A stretch of 64,000 nucleotides of DNA from Streptomyces sp. NRRL F-5135 (GTDB lineage: Bacteria > Actinomycetota > Actinomycetes > Streptomycetales > Streptomycetaceae): the NCBI RefSeq assembly GCF_000719775.1, contig NZ_JOHR01000001.1:62001-126000 (forward strand), read 5' to 3'. Below the pieces are notes generated by a model that searched no databases, was not told the DNA's origin, and saw only the letters and a program-made list of their open reading frames with translations. How positions within the stretch are numbered: position 1 is the stretch's first letter; each line of letters opens with the position of its first letter. Positions 1 through 7,816 of this stretch are shown piece after piece. The position numbers were made by a program, and so were the translations under genes.

Positions 1-2
1 GG

Positions 3-377
3 CCGGGGGACGCGGTGCCCAAGGTGGGTCTGGTCGGGCCGCCCGTCCCGTACACGAGCACGCTCGGCGAGCGGATCGCGGCCGAGGACTACGACGTCTC
101 CGCGCGCATGCTGTCCATGAACGCCCCCCACCCGGCGATCGGCCTCACCTCCGCCGTCGCCGTGGCCGTCGCCAATCTGCGGGAGGGCACCGTCGTCGCG
201 GAGGCGTCCACCGCGCCGGGCAGCTCCGCGCTGCGCATCGGCACCCCGGCCGGTGTCCTCGCCGTCCACGCGTCCGGCCTCACCCCGGACGGGCCCGCCC
301 GGGTCACCGTCAGGCGTGCCGCACGCATCCTGTGCGACGCCGAGATCTTCGTACCCGCCCCGGCCGTGGCCGCCTGA
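3..377 (+). CDS. PrpF-like isomerase, C-terminal part (partial)
   Basis: The open frame is already running at the left edge, so the 5' part of the gene lies outside the window. The visible ~124 residues resemble the C-terminal lobe of PrpF/4-oxalomesaconate tautomerase proteins: a PHPAIGLTSAVAVAVAN stretch followed by a short beta-rich end that stops at 377. Members of this fold shift double bonds or protons in tricarboxylic or branched dicarboxylic acids. A MatC-type dicarboxylate carrier 80 bp downstream on the same strand fits uptake and isomerisation of an organic acid. The GTG at 15 is an internal valine codon, not the real start. The exact substrate cannot be read from this fragment. 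Confidence 0.7.
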   Translation, partial: PGDAVPKVGLVGPPVPYTSTLGERIAAEDYDVSARMLSMNAPHPAIGLTSAVAVAVANLREGTVVAEASTAPGSSALRIGTPAGVLAVHASGLTPDGPARVTVRRAARILCDAEIFVPAPAVAA

Positions 378-457
378 GGACGTCCAGCGTCCGCTCCGCG
401 CGTGCCGCCGATCCGGCCGTCGCGTTCCCCCTTGCCCCTGCCCACACGAGGACAAAG

Positions 458-1702
458 ATGTCTCCTGAGCTGATCTCCGTCGGCGCCCTGCTCGTGATGT
501 TCGTCGTCGGTACCGTCCTGCCGATCAACATCGGCATCCTGGCCTTCGTCGCCTCGTTCACGATCGGCACCGCCTCCCTCGGCCTGACCGAGGAAGAGAT
601 CTTCGAAGGCTTCCCGGTGGGCCTCTTCATCACCATCGTGGGCGTCACGTATCTCTTCGCCATAGCCCGCCGCAACGGCACCGTCGACCTCCTCGTCGCG
701 GCGGGGGTGCGCCTGGTGCGCGGCCGGGTCTCGCTCATCCCCTGGGTGCTGTTCCTGCTCGCCGGCGTGCTCACCGCGCTGGGCACCTTCACCCCCGCCG
801 CGGTCGCCATTCTGGTGCCCATCGCGATGAACTTCGCGTTCCGCTACGGCATCAACCCGCTGATGACCGGCATGCTGGTGATCAGCGGCGCCCACGCGGG
901 GGCCTTCTCCCCGCTCGCCGTCTCCGGGGCACTGGTGCTCGGCATGGTGCGGGACACCGACCTCTCCGTCGCCCCGGCGACGCTCTTCTTCGCGAGCTTC
1001 GCCGTCAACGTCCTGCTGTCCGTGATCACCTTCGCCGCGCTGCGCAACCGGACGCTGCCGCCCGTCGCCGAGGAGGAGTCGGGAGACAGCGCCACGGCGT
1101 CCGCCCGGCTCACCTGGCACCAGGGGCTCACGCTGGCCTCGCTCGCCGTTCTCGTGGTGGGTGCCCTGGGCTTCCAGCTGGAGATCGGCGTCCTCGCCCT
1201 CGCCGCCGGTGCGGTCCTGGCGCTGCTGGACACCAGGCGTCAGGAGAAGGCGGTGGACGGCATCAGCTGGCACACACTGCTGCTGGTCGCCGGAATGATG
1301 ACGTACATCGCGATGCTGGAGCACGCGGGCATCATCGACAAGATCTCCGAGCACGCCGCGGGCTTCGGCACCCCGCTGGTGGTCGCCCTCCTGCTCTGCT
1401 TCACCGTCGCCGTCACGTCCGCGTTCGCCTCCTCCACGGCCATCCTCACCGCGATCATCCCGATCGCCGTCCCGCTGCTGCTCTCCAGCCACCTCAACGC
1501 CGCCGGCCTGATCGCCGCCCTCGCGGTCTCCACCACGATCGTCGACGTCTCGCCGTTCTCCACGAACGGCGCCCTGGTCCTCAGCAATGTCCGCGGAGTG
1601 GACCGCGGGCGCTTCTACCGCCAGATCATCGGCTACACCTGCGGCATCGTCGGGTTCGGGCCGATGGTGGCGTGGGGAGCGCTCGTGCTGCCCTGGTCCT
1701 GA
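458..1702 (+). CDS. MatC-type dicarboxylate carrier
   Basis: A 414-residue integral membrane protein with about a dozen hydrophobic segments. It opens with MSPELISVGALLVMFVVGTV and continues like the MatC N-terminal/ion-transporter superfamily (malonate or other dicarboxylate uptake). I chose the ATG at 458 because an ACGAGGAC ribosome site lies just upstream; a longer frame from 332 would only add low-complexity sequence antisense-like in composition. Repeated hydrophobic motifs (GTFTPAAVAILVPIAMNFA in the first half, SSTAILTAIIPIAVPLL in the second) suggest the inverted two-domain layout of this superfamily. It follows the PrpF-like gene and probably shares its transcript. Malonate, citrate-type and tricarboxylate substrates are all possible. 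Confidence 0.8.
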   Translation: MSPELISVGALLVMFVVGTVLPINIGILAFVASFTIGTASLGLTEEEIFEGFPVGLFITIVGVTYLFAIARRNGTVDLLVAAGVRLVRGRVSLIPWVLFLLAGVLTALGTFTPAAVAILVPIAMNFAFRYGINPLMTGMLVISGAHAGAFSPLAVSGALVLGMVRDTDLSVAPATLFFASFAVNVLLSVITFAALRNRTLPPVAEEESGDSATASARLTWHQGLTLASLAVLVVGALGFQLEIGVLALAAGAVLALLDTRRQEKAVDGISWHTLLLVAGMMTYIAMLEHAGIIDKISEHAAGFGTPLVVALLLCFTVAVTSAFASSTAILTAIIPIAVPLLLSSHLNAAGLIAALAVSTTIVDVSPFSTNGALVLSNVRGVDRGRFYRQIIGYTCGIVGFGPMVAWGALVLPWS

Positions 1703-2091
1703 CGGGCGCGGCGGCCCTCCGCACACCGAACACACCTACGCCGCCGCTCTCGGCGAGCCGTCAATCGCCCACGCACTTGGGGTACGTGGAGCCCCGCTCG
1801 CAGTCGTGGTAGTCGTACTTGCCGACCCGGAGCTTCGTCTCCTCGCCGAGGTTGCCGCCGTGACGGTGAACGCGAGCGGGCGGCCAAAGACATCGCAAGC
1901 GAGATGCGCATCGGCGCCCGGCTCGACACCCTCGGCCGGCAACTCGGCTTCCCGGCCCGGGAGATCGGCACCGCGGCGGAGGACCTCGACGCGACCGTCG
2001 CCGTCCTGACCACACCGCGCCCCGACACCACCTCGGTCGCGAGGGGCAGCGCCGGGCGGCGAGGTCATGACCGTGCCGTTATCACTCCGGA
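1703..2091. other. Gap with unplaced gene fragments
   Basis: No complete gene is visible here. On the minus strand a frame ending at 1761 gives a plausible secreted-protein tail (GGNLGEETKLRVGKYDYHDC, then a Cys-containing end), but it has no start or body. On the plus strand from about 1885 a frame reads AKDIASEMRIGARLDTLGRQ and continues to about 2040 with gene-like composition, but it has no convincing start or stop. I take both as remnants of two different genes brought together by deletion. Neither family could be named. Confidence 0.4.
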
Positions 2092-2320
2092 TCAGAACGC
2101 GTATGGTCCGAACCGGCCCCACGCCACTGTCGCGGCCAGGATCAGCAGTACTCCGCTGGGCGCGAGCGCCGGGATCTCTTTGCGTCGCAGGTGCATCGCC
2201 ACGGCGCCGATCATCACCAGGGCCAGTCCGGTTGCGGCGATCGGGACCAGGGTCGGCGCCATGTCGACCATGGCGGGCAGGACCACGCCGATCGCGCCCA
2301 GCCGGGTAGCGGATCGGACG
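2092..2320 (-). pseudogene. DoxX-family protein, 3' fragment
   Basis: The minus-strand frame reads LGAIGVVLPAMVDMAPTLVP and ends in VAWGRFGPYAF, the characteristic last part of short DoxX-like membrane proteins. The N-terminal half with the first two membrane helices is absent: upstream the frame runs into the stop region of the broken hydrolase at 2321. DoxX-like genes in Streptomyces often sit in small redox operons like the one upstream. The 64 residues from the GTG at 2286 are therefore read as a truncated relic rather than as a small intact protein. Confidence 0.6.
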
Positions 2321-2763
2321 TCAGGCGAGGAACCGGGTCACCGCCTTGGTGAACCAGTCGGGGTCTTCCTCGGCGACGACGTGCCCGGTCGGGGCGACCG
2401 CGCCCTGGACGTTGCCGGCGTGGGGGGCCGGGGGCCTGGGCGGTGGCGGTGCCCGGAGTGGGTGGTGCCGACGGCGAGGACGGGCATGGGCAGCTTCCGC
2501 TCGGCGAGCGGGGCGCGGTTCTCACGGCCGTCGTCCAGGAGGGTGCGGTAGTGCTCGAAGCCGCCGCGCAGGTCGGGCACGACGACGGTGTGGTTCTGGG
2601 CGAGGTTGGGCATGACGCGGGCTCAGCCGCGTGAGGTCTGGGGCCGGCCGTGAAGCGGGACCAGGACCGGTCCGCTGCCGCCGACCGCGACCGAGAGGCG
2701 AGTGTTGTTGATGTCGATCTGCTGCACGGTGAAGCCGCCGGGAAGCCAGCCGGCAGTGCTCAT
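2321..2763 (-). pseudogene. Alpha/beta hydrolase, decayed
   Basis: Three pieces of one alpha/beta hydrolase (epoxide hydrolase/haloalkane dehalogenase-like) lie in different frames. The start is at 2763 with MSTAGWLPGGFTVQQIDINN and reaches the LHGRPQTSR oxyanion-hole region before a stop near 2630. A second frame gives MPNLAQNHTVVVPDLRG joined directly to GFEHYRTLLDDGRENRAPLA. A third gives AEEDPDWFTKAVTRFLA, ending at 2321. The segment with the nucleophile elbow (normally GHDxG) between the DLRG strand and the GFEHYR helix is deleted, so no active enzyme can be made. The piece lies downstream of two intact reductase genes on the same strand and was probably the next gene of that operon. Confidence 0.75.
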
Positions 2764-2888
2764 GGCAGGGGCCTTTCATGGAGGGAAATGGTCGAGTCAG
2801 GTGTGCTGAGGGGAAGGAGGTATCGAGGCGCTTGGGGGGGGGAGGGCTTCGCCACCGCGGGTGACGCGTGGCGGTGGCGAAGTGGTGG

Positions 2889-3797
2889 TCACCCTGCGAG
2901 GGTGGCCGGCCGGTGCGGGCGTTCCTCGCCGATCATGGTCAGCATGTCGGTGTGCTGGGGCTGCCAGCCGAGGTCCTGCTGTGCGCGGACGGCGCGAATG
3001 CGGCCGGAGACGGACATGATGAGGGCGCCGAATTCGCCCCACACGCCGCTGGCCTCTTCGGGGGTGAGGCTGCGTGCCTCGACGCCGAGGTCGGCGGCGA
3101 CGCGTTCGGCGATCCAGCGGTTGGGGGTCTCTCCGGCCACGGCGTGGTACAGCCCCCCGGGCCGGCCCTTTTCCAGGGCGAGGGTGAACAGGCGGGTCAC
3201 GTCGTCGATGTGGACGTGACTGTAGGTGTTCAGCCCTTCCCCGATGTAGCAGGCTGCCCCTGTCGCGGCCACCGACTGGTAGACCATCGACACGTGACCG
3301 TGATCACCGGGCCCCCAGATCAGACCGGGCCGGATGACCATCGCGCGCAGCCCGTGCCGGGCGGCGGCCAGGACAGTGTCCTCAACGGCCTTGCGGTAGT
3401 CGGCCAGGGGCTCGGGCGTGAACGGGTCGTCCTCGGCGAAGACGTCCGGGCTCCAGGCGCCCGCGGTGCGCTGCACCAGCACCCCGTTGCCGGACAGAAA
3501 GATCAGCGTCTTATCCGTACCGGTCAGGGCCCGGGTGAGTTCCTGGACGGTTGCGGTCTCCTGTTCCGGTCCGGCCTGGGCGGCATAGATGACCGCGTCG
3601 GCGGCCTGTGCCGCCTCGATGACGGCAGCTCTGCGCTCCTCCAGGTCGCCTGCCAAGGCGGTGATGCCCTGGGAGTCGAGGGTGGCGGCAGCGCTCTTGG
3701 TGCGGGCCAGGCCGGTGACTGTGTGGCCTTCGGCGGAAAGGTGCCGGGCCAGGGCGCCGCCGACGAAGCCGGTGGCGCCGATGATGAAGACGTTCAA
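2889..3797 (-). CDS. NAD-dependent epimerase/dehydratase-family oxidoreductase
   Basis: A 302-residue extended short-chain dehydrogenase/reductase. The N-terminal nucleotide-binding loop is GATGFVGGALA (residues 7-17), followed by the usual alternating beta/alpha pattern and an acidic residue pair near DLEERR. The middle contains RPGLIWGPGDHG and HIDDV, typical of the epimerase superfamily. The catalytic tyrosine region (ADYRKAVED) does not show a clean YxxxK, so it may be an atypical SDR. Translation starts at a TTG with a strong AAGGAG site. It lies 12 bp after the SDR gene at 3810-4562 and is almost certainly co-transcribed with it. The substrate is unknown. Confidence 0.82.
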   Translation of the reverse strand: MNVFIIGATGFVGGALARHLSAEGHTVTGLARTKSAAATLDSQGITALAGDLEERRAAVIEAAQAADAVIYAAQAGPEQETATVQELTRALTGTDKTLIFLSGNGVLVQRTAGAWSPDVFAEDDPFTPEPLADYRKAVEDTVLAAARHGLRAMVIRPGLIWGPGDHGHVSMVYQSVAATGAACYIGEGLNTYSHVHIDDVTRLFTLALEKGRPGGLYHAVAGETPNRWIAERVAADLGVEARSLTPEEASGVWGEFGALIMSVSGRIRAVRAQQDLGWQPQHTDMLTMIGEERPHRPATLAG

Positions 3798-3809
3798 CGC
3801 GGAGCTCCT

Positions 3810-4562
3810 TCAGGCGGGCAGGGCGCTGAGCTCGCCGCCGTCGGCGAACAGGACGGCGCCGTTGACGTAGGAGCTGGCCGGGCTGACCAGGAACGAGACG
3901 ACCTCGGCGATCTCCCTGGGGTCTCCGGCGCGGCCACGGGCGGTGGTCCTGTCCAGCATCGCGGTGTGCTCACCGAGCATCGCCTTCGTGCCCTCGGTGT
4001 GCACGGGTCCGGGCGAGACGGTGTTGACCCGCACACCGGACGAACCGAACTCGGTCGCCCAGTAGCGGGTGAGTATCTCGGCACCGGCCTTGGAGGCACC
4101 GTAGGCCGCACCGATGGGGGCGGGCATACGGGCCGCGCTGGAGCCGACGATCACGATCGAGCCCTGCCCGCGCTCGGCCATAGCCGGTGCCAGCGCGCCG
4201 ACCAGCAGGAACGGGGCCCGCGTGTTGACCGCGACCTGTCGGTCGAAGCTCGCGGCATCGCTCGCAGCCGTCGGGGCGAACTCGTAGAGGCCCGCGCTGT
4301 TGACCAGGATGTCCACCGCTCCGGCCTCAGCGGCCAACCGCAGCGTGTCATCGGCGTCGGTGAGGTCTGCGGCGGTGAAACGGGCGGTGCCGCCCTCTGC
4401 CGCGATCTCCTTGACCAAGGCTTCGCCCCGGGCCTGATCGCGGCCGTGCAGGACGACGTTCGCGCCCTGGGCGGCCAGGTTCTGCGCGATGGCCTTGCCG
4501 ATGCCGGAGGTCGCTCCGGTCACGAGTGCGATGTGGCCCTGCAAAGCGGTGCTGGCGCTCAT
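3810..4562 (-). CDS. Classical SDR-family oxidoreductase
   Basis: A 250-residue classical short-chain dehydrogenase. It has the TGATSGIGKAIA cofactor loop at residues 14-25, an NSAG motif in the centre, the catalytic serine in IVGSSAA, the AYGASKAG tyrosine-lysine pair, and an FLVSPASSYVNGAVLFADGG end typical of FabG-like proteins. I start it at the ATG at 4562 (AAGGAAG upstream) rather than the in-frame ATG at 4628, which would overlap the divergent promoter. It is the first gene of a leftward operon with the epimerase and the decayed hydrolase. The MarR gene reads the other way from the same intergenic region. Confidence 0.85.
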   Translation of the reverse strand: MSASTALQGHIALVTGATSGIGKAIAQNLAAQGANVVLHGRDQARGEALVKEIAAEGGTARFTAADLTDADDTLRLAAEAGAVDILVNSAGLYEFAPTAASDAASFDRQVAVNTRAPFLLVGALAPAMAERGQGSIVIVGSSAARMPAPIGAAYGASKAGAEILTRYWATEFGSSGVRVNTVSPGPVHTEGTKAMLGEHTAMLDRTTARGRAGDPREIAEVVSFLVSPASSYVNGAVLFADGGELSALPA

Positions 4563-4641
4563 GGTGATCTTCCTTGCCGTGGTGCGTTCGGCGCGCGGTG
4601 CGGATCGCGTCCGGCGCCCTTCCACCATCCACTATGCCTCG

Positions 4642-4668
4642 CAGATGTTCTGCTTACAAGAACATCTG
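4642..4668. promoter_or_regulatory. Perfect inverted repeat, probable MarR operator
   Basis: The arms CAGATGTTCT and AGAACATCTG are exact reverse complements around a 7-base spacer (GCTTACA). The element lies between the divergent SDR and MarR genes, 24 bp before the MarR start and about 80 bp before the SDR start. A MarR-family dimer binding here could control both directions. The position and symmetry are seen; the identity of the binding protein is inferred. Confidence 0.7.
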
Positions 4669-4691
4669 TCGTTGAGCGCATGTAGTACGGT

Positions 4692-5204
4692 ATGCGGGTG
4701 AGCGCATCCACGTCCGAGAACAAGAAGCCGCGCGCCGAGGCAGAATCCCTGGCGCTGGACACCGACCTGGGCTGGGCGATCCGCATGGTCTCCGCGGCGT
4801 TCCGCCGCGTCGCCACCGACTCCGTCGCGGACCTGCCCGGCGGAGCCCGCGGCTACCTGGTCCTGGTGGCCCTGGCCGGCGGCAGCGAGCCGCCCTCGCA
4901 GCTCGCCCTGGCCAAAGAGGTGAGTCTCGACCGCACCGTGATGACCTACCTCCTCGACGACCTCGAAGCTCACAATCTGGTGACCCGCAAGCCGGACCCG
5001 CGCGACCGGCGCGCCCGCCAGGTCCTCATCACCGACACCGGACGCGCCCGCCTCGCACAGGTACGTGAAAGCCTCGGCGCCGCCGAAGCACGCCTCCTCA
5101 CCGACCTCGACCCCACGGACACCGAGCAACTACGGACGCTGCTCGCGCGCGTCGCACAGACCGCGCAGCGCGAAGTCGTCGCGCCCGACGAAGCAGAGTG
5201 CTAG
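4692..5204 (+). CDS. MarR-family transcriptional regulator
   Basis: A 170-residue winged-helix protein. The segment SQLALAKEVSLDRTVMTYLLDDLEAHNLV is the DNA-recognition region, followed by the wing RKPDPRDRRARQVLITDTG, the usual MarR signature. Helices on both sides would form the dimer interface. The start is either the ATG at 4692 or the GTG at 4698; neither has a clear ribosome site, so the message may be leaderless. The gene diverges from the SDR/epimerase operon, with a symmetrical operator between them, which suggests it represses that operon and itself in response to a small organic ligand. The 3' end overlaps the antisense readthrough of the broken TetR gene. Confidence 0.85.
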   Translation: MRVSASTSENKKPRAEAESLALDTDLGWAIRMVSAAFRRVATDSVADLPGGARGYLVLVALAGGSEPPSQLALAKEVSLDRTVMTYLLDDLEAHNLVTRKPDPRDRRARQVLITDTGRARLAQVRESLGAAEARLLTDLDPTDTEQLRTLLARVAQTAQREVVAPDEAEC

Positions 5205-5709
5205 GTGTTCTGTCCACGGAGGTTGGTGACGTGGTTCAGCAAGGGCCGCGGCCGGGTCGGACAGGCCGCGGGCGACCAGGGCGGCCGTCATCGCGGCCGC
5301 GAGGCTGACGGTCTTGAGGGCGTCACGCTCCTGAAGCTCGACGCTGGCGGCGACGGCAGCCTTCAGGCGCGGGGCGAGCTCGCGATTCATGGGTCCCATC
5401 GCGCTCGACGCGCGTTCAAGACCGGCGGCGGCCGCCTCGAGCGGGCCGACGTCATCGGGCGCCTCGGCGATCCCCTCGGTCAGCAGCCGGCTCAGCGTCT
5501 CCTGCCCGGCCACCAACAGCTCTCGCTTGTCAGGGAAGTACCGGAAGAAGGTGCTTTTGGTGACCCCGGCGCGCTCGGCGATCTGCGCGACCGTCGTGGC
5601 GTCGTACCCCTGCTCGGTGGACAGGTCGACTGCGGCCACGACAAGACGTTCGCGTGCACCTGGTTCCCGCGGACGGGGCCCCCAATCTGTCGGCAGAGTG
5701 AGTCATCAT
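5205..5709 (-). pseudogene. TetR-family regulator, frameshifted and tail-less
   Basis: The DNA-binding half is intact in one frame (DATTVAQIAERAGVTKSTFF, then RYFPDKRELL). The natural N-terminus, starting at the ATG at 5709 or 5706 (MMTHSADRLGAPSAG), is in another frame, so a one-base shift lies around 5655-5690. At the other end the ligand domain ends near LSDPAAALAE, and the frame then runs antisense through the MarR gene to 5130, giving a nonsense tail. A protein starting at the GTG at 5639 would still carry the helix-turn-helix, but lacks the first helix and the true C-terminus. A sequencing error could explain the frameshift but not the missing tail. Confidence 0.65.
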
Positions 5710-6096
5710 CGCGGGGACCCTATTACCGGTCCTCACCCCGATGCGCCAGGCGTTTTCGGGACCGCCGTGCGTCCTCGGCCGGTTGGGCGGCGGACGGGCG
5801 CCGCGCCCGCGGTGAGAGCGGTGGTTGTCGTCGGAGGAGCCGCCGAATCAGAGCCGCACACATGTCTTATTCGATTCTCGGTGCGCAGCTCACTTCCCTC
5901 GCCGTTATCGCAATCCGGTCTTCGGAATCCTAGAATGACGTGAGGGAATGAGACGGGGGCTCGAAAGACCGTCGGCCGTTGGACCACCGGTCGACATGCT
6001 GACCGGACGGGCGGGCACCGGCCGCGCTCCCGCCGAGTTGCGCCGCCGCCCCGCCCGTGACGTCGAAGCCCGATACCGGGGAGAGAGGAATCACCT
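5710..6096. other. Intergenic region before the biosynthetic cluster
   Basis: A gap of about 390 bp without a convincing gene. It is clearly less GC-rich between about 5850 and 5950 than its surroundings, which suits a promoter region. The right-hand end holds the GGAGAGAGGAA ribosome site of the methyltransferase gene. No operator-like palindrome was found. Confidence 0.5.
5908..5936 (+). promoter_or_regulatory. Possible promoter for the left arm of the cluster
   Basis: TCGCAA and TAGAAT are spaced 17 bp apart in the AT-richer part of the gap upstream of the methyltransferase gene at 6097. TAGAAT is a good -10 match; the -35 match is weak. This is the best candidate promoter in the gap. Confidence 0.3.
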
Positions 6097-6978
6097 GTGC
6101 CGGGGAACCAGTCGGAGTTGAAGTCGCTCAGGGCGACGAAGTACACCTCGTCGCTCCGCCGGTCCGGTGGCATCGACCGATTACGGGGATCCAGTTACCG
6201 TGCCGGGCTGCGCCTGCTGGATCTCCTGGACCGAGTGCGCGGCCGGGAGCACCGGTTCCTGCCGCCCCGCCGATACCGCCGATTCATCGGCAACGGCGAC
6301 TTCCTCAAGGTCGGCCGCGAGATCACCGCCTACATGCGGGACGAACTGGGAATGGGCCCGTCCCACGACGTGCTCGACGCCGGCTGCGGCGCGGGGCGCG
6401 TCGCGATTCCCCTGACGGACATGCTCACCGAGGGCTCGTACCTGGGCTTCGACATCGTGCCGCACGCGATCGAGTGGTGCAGTTCGACCATCGGCGCGCG
6501 CCACCCGAACTTCCGTTTCGAACACGTCGACATCCGCCAGGAAATCTACAACCCCGAGGGCAGGCTCTCGGCATCCGACTTCCGCTTCCCCGCCGAGGAC
6601 TCGTCCTTCGACATCGCCGCGCTCGTCGGGCTGATCAGTCACCTGATGCCCGAGGAAATGGACAACTACCTCGCGGAATCCGCTAGGGTGCTCCGGGCCG
6701 GGGGGCGGTGTTTCGCCACCGCGTACCTGGTGGACGACAAGGTGGCCGAGAACATCTCCCGCGGGAACACCGCGTTCAGCTTCACGCACGACCACGGGAA
6801 TTACTTCGTGCATTCGAAGGAGGAACCGACATACGCCATCGCCTACCGGCTGGAACACATCCAGGCGGTGGCGGCGCGCTACGATCTGCGCATGTGCCAG
6901 GAGCCACGACTCGGCACCTGGGGCGTTTCCACCCATCGGCCCGCTTCCATGGACCTCCTCGTCCTCGAACGTGCCTAG
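6097..6978 (+). CDS. Class I SAM-dependent methyltransferase
   Basis: A 293-residue protein with the SAM-binding motif VLDAGCGAGRVAIPL at residues 92-106, an acidic strand end at GFDIVP, and the post-motif region SFDIAALVGLISHL, all typical of Rossmann-fold methyltransferases. The basic N-terminal ~60 residues are not part of the common core. The GTG start has an excellent GGAGAGAGGAA site. Codon 29 (6181-6183) is TTA, the rare leucine codon read by the bldA tRNA, so translation may be tied to development. It is the first gene of the plus-strand arm (methyltransferase, kinase, aldo/keto reductase, exporter). The acceptor molecule is unknown; a biosynthetic or a self-protective role is possible. 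Confidence 0.82.
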   Translation: MPGNQSELKSLRATKYTSSLRRSGGIDRLRGSSYRAGLRLLDLLDRVRGREHRFLPPRRYRRFIGNGDFLKVGREITAYMRDELGMGPSHDVLDAGCGAGRVAIPLTDMLTEGSYLGFDIVPHAIEWCSSTIGARHPNFRFEHVDIRQEIYNPEGRLSASDFRFPAEDSSFDIAALVGLISHLMPEEMDNYLAESARVLRAGGRCFATAYLVDDKVAENISRGNTAFSFTHDHGNYFVHSKEEPTYAIAYRLEHIQAVAARYDLRMCQEPRLGTWGVSTHRPASMDLLVLERA

Positions 6979-7047
6979 CGACACGCCACATTGCCGCCGT
7001 GCCGCCCTTCGCGCCGTCGGCACCAAAGAGAGGAATTCCTTCCCTTC

Positions 7048-7620
7048 ATGACCGGTATCACCAGCACGCCTCCGCGGGACGCGGAAACCAACGGCGTCAT
7101 CGTCATCTCGGGTATTTCCGCGGCGGGCAAGTCGACCGTCGCGCAGGCACTCGCCGAGCGCCTGACACGCTCCGTCCACGTGCGCGGTGACTTCTTCCGC
7201 CGCATGATCGTCAACGGTCAGGTGAACATGACCGCCGACGCACCGCCGGAGGCCGTCGCCCAACTCAGGCTGCGGCACCGGCTGGCCGCCGCGTCGGCCG
7301 ACGCCTACTGCCGGGCCGGCTTCACCACCATCGTCCAGGACGTCCTGCTGGGTGAGCACCTGGCCGAGATCACCGAGTCCATCACGAGCCGGCCGCTGGC
7401 CGTCGTCGTCCTGGCGCCCGACCCCGAGGCCGTCGCCGAGCGCGAGCGGAAGCGGGCCAAGTCGGGTTACGGGCCGGACTGGCAGCCGCAGGACCTGGAC
7501 CGGGTGCTGCGGGACGTCACACCCCGGATCGGGCTCTGGCTCGACACCTCGGCGCAGACCGTCGACGAGACGGTCGACGAGATCCTCAAGCGGGCCTGGA
7601 CCGAGGGCGCCATCGCCTGA
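7048..7620 (+). CDS. Small P-loop kinase (AAA/chloramphenicol phosphotransferase-like)
   Basis: A 190-residue P-loop protein: Walker A GISAAGKST at residues 22-30, then the acidic VHVRGDFFRRM segment and a conserved end, DVTPRIGLWLDTSAQT followed by TVDEIL. It looks like the small ATP-dependent phosphotransferases related to chloramphenicol phosphotransferase. A clear paralogue lies at 23092-23673, with the same order of motifs (GD.RRM.V.G...MT near the loop, RLGLWLDTSEQNPEETV near the end). The ATG at 7048 follows an AAAGAGAGGAA site. In this setting it may phosphorylate a biosynthetic intermediate or inactivate the product for self-resistance; the sequence does not decide which. Confidence 0.7.
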   Translation: MTGITSTPPRDAETNGVIVISGISAAGKSTVAQALAERLTRSVHVRGDFFRRMIVNGQVNMTADAPPEAVAQLRLRHRLAAASADAYCRAGFTTIVQDVLLGEHLAEITESITSRPLAVVVLAPDPEAVAERERKRAKSGYGPDWQPQDLDRVLRDVTPRIGLWLDTSAQTVDETVDEILKRAWTEGAIA

Positions 7621-7816
7621 CCGGGGCCCCGTCGCCCGGCCGGGGGCACCCTCTCCGTGCGGTCCCACAGGCCGGACCGGCGGGCGGACGGGGACACGTT
7701 CCCGCACAGGGCCGGACAGGGGCGCCGTTGCCCGCACCGCCGGTCCGGCGCTCGCGCTCTCCCGCCCTCCCGCTCCTGTTGTGTGCCGGCCCGTCGACCA
7801 TGAGGAGAAAACCGCC

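Noticed and set aside
89..1735. Long minus-strand open frame opposite the carrier gene
   Set aside because: Charged, repetitive His/Arg/Asp/Glu-rich translation typical of the antisense of a GC-rich membrane-protein gene; no domain.
2868..4685. 605-codon plus-strand frame across the two reductases
   Set aside because: Antisense shadow; both reductases are clear on the other strand, with cofactor motifs and ribosome sites.
5130..5639. TetR as an intact 169-residue gene
   Set aside because: The first helix is in another frame and the last ~40 residues are antisense of the MarR gene.
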